From the NCBI GenBank assembly GCA_033060915.1, contig CM065378.1, positions 34,526,501 through 34,590,500 of the forward strand: DNA of 64,000 nucleotides, given 5' to 3'. Shown in pieces: positions 36,080-46,899 of the stretch. The DNA is from Euryodendron excelsum. Its lineage: Eukaryota > Streptophyta > Magnoliopsida > Ericales > Pentaphylacaceae. How positions within the stretch are numbered: the first letter of the stretch is position 1; the number at the start of each line of letters is the position of its first letter. The position numbers and the translations under genes were made by a program. The notes under the pieces were generated by a model. The model did not search any database and had not been told where the DNA came from. It was given only the letters and a program-made list of their open reading frames with translations.

Positions 36080-38140
36080 TGTTTTCATACTTTCCAAAAA
36101 AAACTCTCTTTTCAAAAATTCCTTTCCTCCTAAAAATCTCTTTTCCAACATACTTTCCTAAAACTCCCCTCTTCAAAATTGATTTCAAAAACTCCCTTTC
36201 AAAATCTCTTTTTCAAAACTCTCTTTTTCAACTCCTTTCCAAAACTTTCTTTCCTCAAAATTCACTTTCTAAAAACACTCCTTAAAAATCTTTCTAAAAA
36301 CTCTCTTCCCAAAATCTTTCTTCTAGAAACTCTTCTCTAGGGTTTTCCTTCTAAAACTTGTTTCCAAAAAAACACGCTTTCCAAAAACTCCTTCCCTTTA
36401 AAATCCTTTTCCGAAAACTCCCTCTCCAAGTTCACTTTCCAAAAACTCCTCCCTAGGATTCCTTTCTAGAAAACCTTCGTTTCCAAAAACGCATTTTCCA
36501 AAGAAAACTCTTTCCTTAGAGCCCAAACCAAACCCTAGAACCCACAATTAGGAAACCCTAGTTTTCTTTCCAAAAACATGATTTTCAAACTTTGCCCCAA
36601 ACCTAGGTTTCCAAAATCTTTTGTTTTCTATATCAAAACTATACATGTTTTCAAAACCTATTTTCCACGTCGAAACTATAATTTTCCAAACCTAGGGTTT
36701 CTAGAATCCCCATTTCCAAATCCTTGTCAAATCCTATCTTCCCTTTAGGAAACCAAATCAAATCTCCCCGTTTAGGAAACTAGATCCTATCCTCCGTTTT
36801 TGGAAACAAAATCAAACTTTTCTCTTTTAGAAACCAAATCCAATCCCTTCCTAATCCAAATCTTTCCTAATTCTAATCCTTCCTAATCTTCCACTTTCCT
36901 AAATCTTAAGTTTCTAAAAACTTGAACATATAAATCTTTACTAAACTTTAAAACTCAACTTTTAAATCTTTCCTAGTTCAACCCTTTCCTAATTCTACCC
37001 CGTTTTCAAAATCTTTTTCAAATCTAAGTTTTCAAACCTTTCCTAAACTCAAGCCTTTCCTAATTTCAAGATTTTTCTAAAACTCTAAAACTTTCTAAAT
37101 CCTAAACTTTCTAAATTTCAAATCTTTCTAAAATTCTAAGCTTCCTAAATTCAAAACTTTCTAAATTTGAAACATTCTTAAGATAAATCTTTCTAAACTT
37201 CCAAACTTTCTAAATTCTAAACTTTCCAAAACTTCAACATCTAGGGCTTTTCTAAACTCAAAACTTTCTTAATTCAAACGTTTCCTAAACTGAAAACTTT
37301 CCTTTTTCAAACCTTTCTTAAAATGAAACTTTCTTATTCTCAAAACTTCCTTGTTTTCAAAACTTTCCAAATTCAAAACTTCCCTTTTTCAAAACATTTC
37401 TAAATTCAAAACTTTCCAATTTTCGAAACTTCCCTAAAGTTGAAACTTTCTAATTTTCAAAACCTTCTTAATTCAAAACTTTCCTAATTTGAATACTTTC
37501 CTAATTTCGAAACTTTCCAAAAATGAAACTTTCCTAAATCGAACCTTTCCTAATTCAAACATTTCCTAAATCCAACCTTTCCTAATCTCCTAAACCTTCC
37601 AAGTCGAGTCAAGCCTTTCCTAAGTCTAGGTTTCCTAAACCTCCATCTTTCCAAAACCAAGTCTTTCCAAAATCAATCTCTTCAAATCAAAGTCCAATCT
37701 TTTCAATTTCAATTTCCAATCTCCTCTTCTAATCTCAAATTAAATCCAATTTTCAATTCAATTTCTTTTTTCCAATTCAATCTCTTCCTTTCAAATCAAC
37801 CCTTCTCTTTTCAATCGGACTCTTGTCCGAACTACGACTGACCTGATTCCCCCAAAGGGATACGTAGGCAACCTTCATAGGTGCGGTCACAATACTTTTC
37901 AAACTTTCAATTCCACCCTCGTGGGTGTGGTTTCCAAAATCTTTCCAAATTTCAAATTCCAATCAATTTTCAAATTTCAATTTCAAAATTTCTATTTTCA
38001 AATTCCTATTTCCAAGTTTTCAAAGTTTCCAATTTCAATTCCATCTTTTCAAATCTATTTTCAAATCAAAGCAATTTCTTTTTAAATCTATTTTTCAATT
38101 CTTTTCTATTGCTTGCATATCATGCATCATGCTAAATTAG
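36080..38140 (+). repeat. G-poor, CTTTCCTAAA-type low-complexity section of the giant LTR
   Basis: About 2 kb made of degenerate words such as CTTTCCTAA, TTCAAAACTTTC and AAATTC, with very few G on the + strand. The other LTR shows the mirror image (C-poor on +, about 2480-4000). It is not coding. Confidence 0.75.
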
Positions 38141-40695
38141 TTTTCAAACATTGTTTTTCTAAAGTGAATAGGGTTGAATTATAGTTAATTAAAGACTCTC
38201 ATAGGTGAATCTAGGATAGATTGACATGTAGGTACCGAAAGGGCGGGGTAGGGTGATAGCTTAGTGCGTCTTCCCTGCATGTAACCAACCTCCGAACCTA
38301 GATCACTGTTTTCGAAAGACCAAAAGGAGTTATTTTTCAAAAAAGGGCTAAATATTTTCTAAAAGGTTTCCAAACAACCCGTTTTCCTTAAAAACCCTCT
38401 CTTGAGGAGATATTTTCAAAAATCCTTTTCCAAAAACCCTAAGTATAGTCTTCGGATTATTCTTAGTTTTAGGTGACCTAACTCACCTTAATCAAGTTAG
38501 GTGGCGACTCCGAATCTTTTTCAAAAGCCCTTTATTCAAACCTAATTTTCAATTCAAACCTAGTCGCACTCATTCTTCTAGGAGGGTGAGTTCTAACGAG
38601 AGAGTACAACATTTTTCTCGCTTGGGTGAGTATTCCTCAGGCGCGAAAAATCTGGGCGCGACACCTCTTCAGCAACACCTCCTCGTCAACCTTCAGTTTG
38701 GCCACTGCGGTTTTGAGCGCCTCGACCTCAGCATTGGCCTTGTGCAGATCCACAGACTGCACGTCGAATTTCTTTTCAAAATCGGTGAGTTCCTGATCCC
38801 TCCTTTCAAAATTAGCCTTCATTAACAGCAGCTCGACGGATGCCTCTTCGGCCTTCTTCCTGAAGGTGATCCAGTCCTTATTGGTGCTGATCCATTCCTC
38901 CTTTAACCGGCCGTGCTCTTCGATAAGTTCTTGATGCACCTCGGCGAGCTTCTAGAAGCGGGTCATCGCTTCCAAGGAATTCAGGCAACCCTAAAGCAAG
39001 AGAAAGTCGTGTTAAATCAGTTGATCAGAAAAGCCTTTGAAATGGAAAGGAACGAATGCCGACTTACCAATAGTGAGTCATGGAAGGCTCCCATGAAAAC
39101 GGCCGCATCACTGGCCTCACCCAACTTTGCCATATCTTTCTTCTGGAGAACGCTCTTCATCACGCTGAAGGCTACCTCGGTCTGCTCAATCATCGAATCA
39201 GTTGTCGAGAGAGGTCGTCCTAGGATATCAGGCGTAATGGTTACAATTTCGTCGACCTCGTCCACTGTGCCTTTCCCTTTCTGCTTTTTTGGGCGCTGGA
39301 GTCGGTGCGATAGCCTCGGGCCCCCTTTTCTTCTGTTGCCGAGTTTCGGGCCTCTGTTGAACAGGAGGAGTTCTCTCGGCAGGAGTTGTTGCCAGTTCGG
39401 CAGTTGGGGCGTCGGCGGAAGTGGCCGTGGCCGACTTCAGCGGCTTGCCAGCAGCGACGAACATCCTCTCCCTCAGATTCATGCTGTCCTCTGCGGTGGC
39501 GGACAGAGTGGAATCTTGTGTTGTCGCCGAAACTTTAACCCGGCGGTTCGGCACAGTGAATGGCGACGAACTTGAGGCCGAACTGTGGGACCTCGATCGG
39601 TCCCTGCGTTATTCTTCGCCCCTGGGCTCCAACGAAGGAGCAACTGCAACTGTAACCCCGGTAGGGCTGCGGGCCTTTTCGATTATAATGCCTATCGGGA
39701 ACTCCTCGAAGTCTCCCTTGGCACCTTCCTTCGCCAATCTTGCAAGGGTACTCTGGAGAACACCCGTGTTGGCAGTAAAGGTCGAGTATCACAGCGGGTA
39801 CGCGAGCAAGATATGCGTAGCCCGACCGATGTGCCTTAATCTGCCTTCACCAACGTAGTTCAAAACCTTGTTGAGATCGTCGAAGTTGGCCAACCAGTCA
39901 CAGGCCCTCGACCGCTTCTGTCTCGTCTCTGCAAAAATGCGAGGGTCAAGTGAGATGCATACTACAATTTAAAAGACTCACAGTATAAGAGATCGGCATC
40001 GAACCTATTTCAAAGGGATCTCTAGAGCATCGAATCGCCGGTCTATCCTTTTTAGGAACGTCGCCGAACTCCCAGGGACCAGTTACCCAAACCCTAACTT
40101 CGTCGACGCCCTTACCAAAGGAAGGCAGACATTTCACTAACTCTAAGGACTTTTCTACGACCCGCAGGTAGACTTTGTAACTACCTCTGACTTTACAAAG
40201 TGTGTAGCAATAATCCAGTTCGGCAAGGCCCAGGTTCAGACCTAGGTGCCGATTTATTTCAAGCATGCCAAAAAAGATCCTATAGACGTTCGATGACAAC
40301 TGGGAGGGTGACACCTTATTTTTTACTATGAACTTATGAAGAAGAGGATTAAGGGGAAACCTAAGTCCCCCTTCCACAATAGCAATGATTGGAAATGGCA
40401 CCCCCTTTTCTGTCTCACCCATACGGTAGTCCTCGGGATTGACCAGCTCTAAACCGATCTCGTCCGGAACTTCAAACCCAGCCCTAAACGCGGCAAGGGC
40501 CAACGGACTGTCTAACATCTTTCGAAGATGAGAAGCCATCAGGGGGCAACCGTCAAAACACAGAAACTACACTGTAGAGCAAAACAGGAGTGGGCTCGAG
40601 ATACACTTACAGTGGTGAGTGCCGAAATAGCCGACACACACGCTACTCGAAAGGCAAGGAAAACCAAGTGTTTTTCGACTGAATAGGGCATCGCT

Positions 40696-40703
40696 CTTTT
40701 ATA
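40696..40703 (-). promoter_or_regulatory. TATA box of the Tat antisense gene
   Basis: On the minus strand GCGTATAAAAGAG lies about 157 bp upstream of the antisense start codon (40539), between the 3' LTR and the gene. It suggests the antisense gene has its own promoter rather than using the LTR. Confidence 0.55.
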
Positions 40704-40882
40704 CGCATCAGTGTCGTCGGTTCGTGCACGGGAAAACGGCGGTAATCGTGACACTTTGCCGAAGCGTCGCATCTGCCATCGATTTGATGATATCCTACAA
40801 TGAATCTTTTAAAATCCCCGCCATTTATGTGGCTGGGTGACCGTTATAGCCCTTAGGCGTTTCAGAAGCCAAAACGACACAC

Positions 40883-40896
40883 AGGCTGGGGGCAAT
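40883..40896 (+). other. Tat element polypurine tract
   Basis: AGGCTGGGGGCAAT lies directly before the 3' LTR start and would prime plus-strand DNA synthesis. The gag-only element has GGCTGGGGGCAATTA at the same place on its own strand. Confidence 0.7.
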
Positions 40897-41501
40897 TGTG
40901 GGGGAATAACCCCCGGCCCAACCCAATGGTGAGGCCCAATCTACGCAATTTAAAGTTGGAGTCGCTTGGCGGCCCATATCAGAAATAGAGGGAGGGTCGG
41001 CCTTGAATGCCGACCTCATCCCCACTGTAGCCCAAACCGCGAAAGGCGGGCCCAAACTGTCAGCGGCCTTCAAGCATTAAATGTAGAGTTGACTTGCATT
41101 AAATGCACAAGCAGCTACCTACGCGACGTCGACACGCACGTCCGGTCAGCCGGAATCCCCTGCGATGGTGTGCCAAACCCTGTAAGTAATCAGGCGGCGC
41201 CAATGATGGTGCCTACCCAGCAAGCCATGAGAGCCTGCTGATAGGCCAAGGCAAAACACACTCCCTCGAGAACTCTATAAATACCCAAGGCATCGAGAGC
41301 TAGGTATGGATAGTTAACCCCAAAAATTCAAAACTTTCATTCGTTTTTATTTCGATTAAGCCTGCTGACTTAATCTTCGGAGTGTGATCGGCCCACTAAG
41401 GGTCGACCCATTCTAACCTTCTTGTCTTGCAGAAAGGGTTTGGGCTCATCTATTTGGGGCTTGAGAGTTCGGCCCAGCTTTCTCGAAAAATCCTACTTAC
41501 A
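40897..41501 (+). repeat. Tat element 3' LTR (605 bp)
   Basis: Begins TGTGGGGGAATAACCC after the polypurine tract and ends CTTACA before TSD GGGAC (41502-41506). TATA box CTCTATAAATACCC near 41273. Confidence 0.93.
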
Positions 41502-41506
41502 GGGAC

Positions 41507-41840
41507 TATTCCAAAAACAATTCATGCAAATAACTCTTTTTTGTTTTTGCTCTTGGTTGTAGTGTGAGTTTTGTGCCCACTCTATAAGATCACAAGTTCA
41601 TACCAACCTTCTTTTTATACCCCCAAATAATGAATTACGAGAAAGATTACACCATGGGACTCTCCCAAATTTAGGTTCTTTGTTATCTAACAAAAACATC
41701 CAAGCATCCAAAGATCAAACATCAAATAGGTCCTACCTAGGAGGAACATCAATAAGCAATGATACAAGTAGTATGACTTGCAAATTTGATTCTCTTGCAT
41801 TGCTGGTTGGTGAATAAATTCACTCAAGATATATATAGAG
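41507..41840. other. Short intergenic gap, no gene seen
   Basis: AT-rich DNA between the Tat element and the next copia LTR. No feature is supported. Confidence 0.4.
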
Positions 41841-41983
41841 TGAGAAAACTATTGAATCAATAATATAGAATTTAGGGTGTACATCCTTATATTCAAAATA
41901 GACTAGGTCTACCCAGCCCGAGAATAAATAAAATAGCCCACTAAATACAAGCCCAAAATAATCAAAATATATGTACATTAACA
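41841..41983 (-). repeat. Copia element 3' LTR (143 bp)
   Basis: Same length as its partner at 49650-49792 and differs only at scattered positions. Adjacent purine tract at 41984-41992. Confidence 0.9.
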
Positions 41984-44900
41984 CCCCCTTCAAACTCAAG
42001 ATTGATCTAACATCTAGGAGTTTGGATAACAAAAAACAAAAGCGGACTAAAGTATGAGAATTGATGAACAAATCAGCCACTTGTAGTTGAGAGAACATGT
42101 GAGGTAAAACAATAGTATCGTCACGTACATGATGGCAGATGAAATGACAATCTATTTCAATGTGCTTGGTCCGCCCATGGAAGACATCATTATGTACTAT
42201 TTGAATAGCACTTTTACTATCACAAAAAAGTGTGACAGGACTAGGAGTTATAACTCCCATATCTTGCAACAATCGCCATAATCAAAGTATCTCTGAAGTA
42301 GTATCTGCTGAAGCTCTATACTCAGCCTTAGCACTAGAATGAGCAACCACAGCTTGCTTCTTATTTTTCCAAGAGATCAATGAATTACCAAGAAAAATAG
42401 AGAAACCAATTATGAAACGCCAATCTATCACGTCACCAACCCAATCAGAGTCGATGTAAGCTATAAGTGCAAGTTTGGAAGCAAAAGAAAGCAACAATCC
42501 TTAATGTAATGTTCCTCGAACATATCTTAATATTCGCAAAACTGCAGCATAATGAACTAATCGAGGTGCTGACATAAACTGACTTACCATATGAACTGCA
42601 TAACTGATATCAAGTCTAGTGATAGTTAGATAAGTAAGACTCCCAACAAGTTGTGTATATAAATTGGTATCAACAAGTAGTTCACCATCAGTAGCACAAA
42701 ACTTTAATTGTCAACTGTCTTATTATCATGGAACCCAACTCGAGAAATGAGATCAAAAGCATATTTAACTTGAGATAAAAGATAGCCATATTAGGAAGAA
42801 TCTACTTCAAAACAAAGAAAAACTCAAAAGAATCTAGATCTTTCATTTCAAAGCACTTATTGAGATAAAGTTTAAATTCCTGAATACCAATAATATCATC
42901 TCCAGTAATGACCATATCATCAATATAAATAAGTAACAAAATAGTACCTCTATTGGAGCCACGAATAAATAAGGCTGAATCATTGGGACCATGAACAAAT
43001 CCAGAAGCCAATATTGCAGAACTAAAATTTTCAAACCATGCTCGAGATGCTTACTTGAGACCATACAAAGCTTTCCGAAATTTACATACTGGATTAGTCT
43101 GAGATTGTAATCCTAAAGGAGGTTTCATATACACTTCTTCCTAAAGATCTCCCTTCAAAAAATCATTTTTAACATCCTTCTAAAATAGTTTCCACCCTCG
43201 AACAAAAGCCACTACAATAAGAGTGCAAACTGAAGTCGTTCGAGCAACTGGAGCAAATGTCTACTCATAATCGATTCCATATTCTTGTGTAAAGCCTTTC
43301 GCAACTAGTCTAGCTTTATACCTCTCAATAGTGCCATCAAAATGAGTTTTTATCTTATAGAACCACTTACACCCTATAAAAGATTTCCCCAAGGGTAAGT
43401 CAACAAGATCCCAAGTGTGGGTTTTCTCTAATGCGGCTAATTCTTCTTGCATAGCTGCCTGCTAATGAAGGTTAGTGGATGCTTCACAATAGGATTTAGG
43501 TTCATGCACAGAAATAATGGTATATAAAAAATAATGAAAATCACGAGACCATTTTAAAGGAATATGCTCATGGGTGGAGCGACGAAGACTAGTCGTATGT
43601 GGCACTAGATTGCTTGTCAGATGTGCAATGTGGGGATATGCCTTATAAAGATGGGGTTTAACATGTTCATTAACTGCTTGAAGAGTTTCACAAGATACAG
43701 ATGGTGTTATCTTAGACCTTTAATCTACGTCAATGAAAGGATCAAGATACACAAATGATTAAGGAGATGGATTAGAGAATGCACGAAATTGAGGCAAAGA
43801 ATACATTGGGATACTTTCCCAAAAAGTGACATGTCTAGAAACATGAAGTTTTTGTGTAATAGGATCATAGCAACGATAAACGTTTTGTCTAATTCCATAC
43901 CCTAAAATAGACAAATTGTAGAACGTTTAGACAATATATCACACTCAACTCTCGAGAAAAGCACAAAACACGTGAACCCAAAAACACAAAGCTCAGAGTA
44001 ACTTGGAATAGTAGAATAAAGACGCTCAAATGGGGATACACCACTAATAATGGAAGAAGGTACGCAATTAATAACATAAACAGAAGTAAGTGCTGCTTCT
44101 CTCTAAAATCTTTTTGGAACTAAAGAAGATAACAGTAAGGCTCGGATAGTTTTCATAATATGGTGATGTTTCCTTTCAGCAACATTCATAGAGAGTTTAG
44201 GCACGAAAAAAACATTATGAACAACAAGATGGTCGGGATAAAAAATTGAACCAAGAAAAGTAGCTGAAATAACAGAACTATTAGTTGTTCGAGTAGATGA
44301 ACAATTAATAGGAGTATGAGAATCAAGGAAAGTCTGATTAGAAGTTATGATTAAATGCTCGAGAGTTAATATACCAATAATTAGGGCGATTACTTGAGGA
44401 AGCTGAAAGAGCAGATGCAGTGGTAGTATCATTACCCGTATTAGAAAAAGCCTGTTTCATTATCTCTTCTGCTAGACTTACTGTAAGATAATTAGGCCCT
44501 GAATTGGCAACTTGAGAGGTAGAGTTAAGGCTAGTGTCAGAAGGCTTCAAGGCAGCAACATGAGCAGACTTATAAATAGTGGATCTCTTATTGGCTTCTG
44601 GGTAAGTATACTTCATATGTCCAAGTTCATGACAATATCTACACTCAACCATTGACAAATCTCTACAACTAGTTTGATTATTAGTAAAAGAATTTGATGA
44701 CTGAATATTAAGCTTTGAACGATTTGAAGTAACAAACACAGATTCGTCTTCAGTTTTTACTTAATGTAAAACACCTTGTCGAGTTTCTTCAGCTAGAAAC
44801 TCAAACATAAAAGAATCAACTGAAGGCTGAGGAGTACGATGAAGAATAGAAGCACGTGCATACTCAAAATCATCTTGAAGCTTCATAAAAAAACTTATAA

Positions 44901-44984
44901 GGTGTGTCTCTTCTCTGTATATGTGATGAAGATCAGCATCAACAGTCCATTTTGGTTCCATAAGAGCCAATTGATCCCAAATAA
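41984..44984 (-). pseudogene. Copia pol and 3' part of gag, with the integrase core deleted
   Basis: Reading on the minus strand from 44970 downward: end of gag with a damaged zinc knuckle (CRYCHELGHMKYTYPE, where the last Cys is Tyr); a protease/pre-integrase remnant ending VFFVPKLSMN; then immediately VAERKHHHIMKTIRALLL, which belongs near the end of the integrase core (junction about 44184). The middle of integrase is therefore missing. Reverse transcriptase pieces follow ([18 protein letters not shown] near 43400; YIDDMVITGDD near 42920), then RNase H (42497-42282 and 42272-42100, including DSKSAIQI). Stops and frameshifts break every domain. The element is inactive. Confidence 0.85.
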
Positions 44985-44989
44985 CATAT

Positions 44990-45549
44990 ACTATTGAGGA
45001 GATTTTTCATAAGACTCAATCTACTCCACGAACCACCAAGATGAACACCAGAAAGCCTACAAGAGCATAATACAGTGAGAATACAGTGACTCTCTTTGGG
45101 TCGAAGGCACTCCAAAGATTAAATCAAACAAGCATAATCTCAATGTATTAAAAGAAAGAAATCTATTCTAGCTCTCAGTTGTGCATACCTACTTCTTAAT
45201 CGCATGGTGTATTTATAGGCTTCAGAGGCTCCACTCCTTCTAGGAGTGGAATTCTTTCTCTTTCTAGGAGAAGACCTCTCTTGGGTTAGTTTATGAATAG
45301 ATTGGACTTATCTTTAATAATTGTACTCTAGGTTGGACTGGGTCTCCTACCTAATGGACCTCTTTTTGTGCTTTAGGAATGCTTCAACAGCTGCTGGGCT
45401 TGCCTTTTTTAGATCAGCATCGTTATTCTTAGTGGGCTTGCTTTCATGTAGGTTAGCTTATGGCTTATTCTAAGCCTCTTCTTTGGGAGGTCAACCATAC
45501 TACTCCTAGTGGCTGTCCTTGGTCTAAGGAATACAAAATCTTTATCCCA
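44990..45549 (-). repeat. Gag-only element 3' LTR
   Basis: Matches 48455-48995 through TTTTTCATAAG, GAACCACCAAGATGAA and ATCTTTATCCCA. Confidence 0.85.
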
Positions 45550-45639
45550 TAATTGCCCCCAGCCCTTACGCCTTACTTGATCGAGTTTGGGCGATAAGGA
45601 TTGTACTGTACTGACAATAACAATCTTTTAACTTTGACC

Positions 45640-46545
45640 TTCTTTGGCCTACCTACCAAACTTAGGCAAGACTAAATTCAACACTTAGTTTTTATCTTTG
45701 GTCGACCTTCCACACTTAGGAAGGACTAAGCTTTTCACTCAGTCTTTCTTTGACTCTCTTCGAGTTGACCTACCAAACTTAGGTAGGACTAAGCTCTTTA
45801 CTTAGTTTTTCTCTTCTGGCCTTCTTTGGCTGACCTACTAAACTTAGGTAAGGCCAAGCTACGACTGCTTGGTTTTTGTTGTTTAGCCATTCTTGGGCAG
45901 ACCTGCTGAACTCATGCAGGACCAAGGTTTTATACTTGGTTTTTGAGGGTTGGCCATTCTTGGGCTGACCAGCCAAACTTAGGCAGCACCAAGTTGTGAA
46001 CACTTGGTTTTTCGAATTTGTCCATTCTTGGGTCGACCTGCCAGACTTAGGCAGGACCAAGGTTTTACACTTGGTTTTTGGGGGTGACCATTCTTGGGCC
46101 TACCTACCAAACTCAGGCAGGACCAAGCGGTGAAGGCTTGGTTTTTCGTGTTAGTCCATTCTTGGGCTAACCTGCCGAACTGAAGTAGGACTAAGCTTTG
46201 ACACTTGATTTTTTGTTTTAACGTTCATTGGTCGACCTACCAGACTTAGGTAGGACCAAGCTTTGACACTTAGTTTTGTTTTGACCTTCATTGGCCGACT
46301 TGCCAAACTTAGGTAGGACCAAGCTTTGACACTTAGCTTTGCTTTGACCTTCAATGGCCAACTTGCCAAACTTAGGCAAGACCAAACTTTAACACTTGGA
46401 TTTTCTTTAACCTTCATTGGTTGACCTGCCCGACTTAGGCATAATCAAGTTTTGACACTTGGTTTTTCTTTGAACTTCATTGGCCGACCTACCAGACTTA
46501 AACAAGACCAAGCTTTGAATGCTTAGGTTTTTCTGCATTCCCTTT
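45640..46545 (-). repeat. ~63-bp tandem hairpin array, about 14 units
   Basis: Degenerate units each contain ACCAAG-ctttgaca-CTTGGT-like and CCTNCC-nnnctta-GGNAGG-like inverted repeats. The second stem occurs as CCTTCC/GGAAGG (45706-45724), CCTACC/GGTAGG (45769-45787 and 46236-46254), CCTGCC/GGCAGG (46037-46055) and CTTGCC/GGCAAG (46362-46380). Reverse-complemented, it is homologous to the Tat array at 31894-32625. Short frames through it are repeat shadows. Confidence 0.85.
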
Positions 46546-46899
46546 CCTCTCCAATAGTTTGTCACCCTTAATTAATTTTGTGCTTTATTGACAAGACTTG
46601 ACTGAAGAAAAGCACAGTTTCTTTTCTGGTGAGTTACAAATTATTAAATGGAGATATACAAGGAAAGGTTCTAGCTTCTGCCTAGCTCTTCACTGGTAAA
46701 TCTTCTTGTAGTTGTGAGCATTCCAAAGTCAAGGTGGTTGACGCCCTTCTTATATAGCTTTTAATCAATATGCCCCCACACCGACTGGGGATACAGCTTT
46801 GTAAGGGCCTTGGTAGCTGGTCAGTGCAGCACTGCTATCACACATAGTTGTTCTACCTGTGCTTCTCCCTAGGGGATCTCCTTTGTCTTTACGTGGTCA

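Larger units (their letters stand above)
33144..38663 (+). mobile_element. Solo LTR of the giant-LTR gypsy family (5520 bp), TSD CCTCT
   Basis: Starts TGTAAGCACCCC and ends GGGCGCGACA, with a perfect CCTCT duplication on both sides (33139-33143, 38664-38668). No PBS, internal region or second LTR is present, so this is a solo LTR left by LTR-LTR recombination. It interrupts exon 3 of the Tat antisense gene, which reads on across it. In order it holds hairpin repeats (33380-33970), about five units of a 157-bp repeat (34030-34870), palindromes and a TATA box (35090-35212), a G-poor section (36080-38140), and an end region with a PBS-like word (38502-38511). All open frames inside it are low-complexity. 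Confidence 0.92.
32793..40539 (-). pseudogene. Antisense gene of the Tat element, split by a solo LTR
   Basis: Runs opposite to gag-pol. Start ATG at 40539; exon 1 is 39982-40539 (186 codons). A GT-AG intron follows (39929-39981, GTGAGT and TTTTTGCAG). Exon 2 runs to 39068, then a second GT-AG intron (38991-39067, GTAAGT and CTTTAG). Exon 3 runs from 38990 into the solo LTR and resumes at 33143, ending at TAA 32793-32795. Exon 1 contains VPFPIIAIVEGGLRFPLNPL and VYRIFFGMLEIN, resembling the Transposase_28 'putative gypsy type transposon' family (from memory). The middle is Pro/Thr-rich and basic; the end is a long coiled coil (EEHGRLKEEW..., AEVEALKTAVAKLK). Damage: a stop near 39800, a frameshift near 39288, a TAG near 38953, a frameshift near 32910 and the LTR insertion. 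Tat elements such as Grande have an antisense gene here; its function is unknown to me. Confidence 0.75.
25541..41501 (+). mobile_element. Tat-type Ty3/gypsy element with antisense gene, ~16 kb including a nested solo LTR
   Basis: LTRs of 597 bp (25541-26137) and 605 bp (40897-41501) begin TGTGGGGGAATAACCCCC and end CTTACA. The flanks carry a perfect GGGAC target-site duplication (25536-25540, 41502-41506). Order: LTR, PBS TGGCGCCGTCTGTGGGAA, gag-pol (26172-31775), hairpin repeat array (31894-32625), antisense gene (40539 down to 32793), polypurine tract (40883-40896), LTR. Two RNase H domains and an antisense gene before the 3' LTR point to the Tat lineage. A 5520-bp solo LTR of another family with its own TSD is inserted in the antisense gene, so the original length was about 10.4 kb. 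Confidence 0.92.

Noticed and set aside
36079..38140. Phe/Ser/Lys-rich small frames
   Set aside because: They are translations of degenerate CTTTCC/TTCAAA words in the giant LTR.
38913..39858. Plus-strand frames of 220, 145 and 84 residues
   Set aside because: They are shadows of the antisense gene, which has domain similarity, splice sites and a coiled coil on the minus strand.
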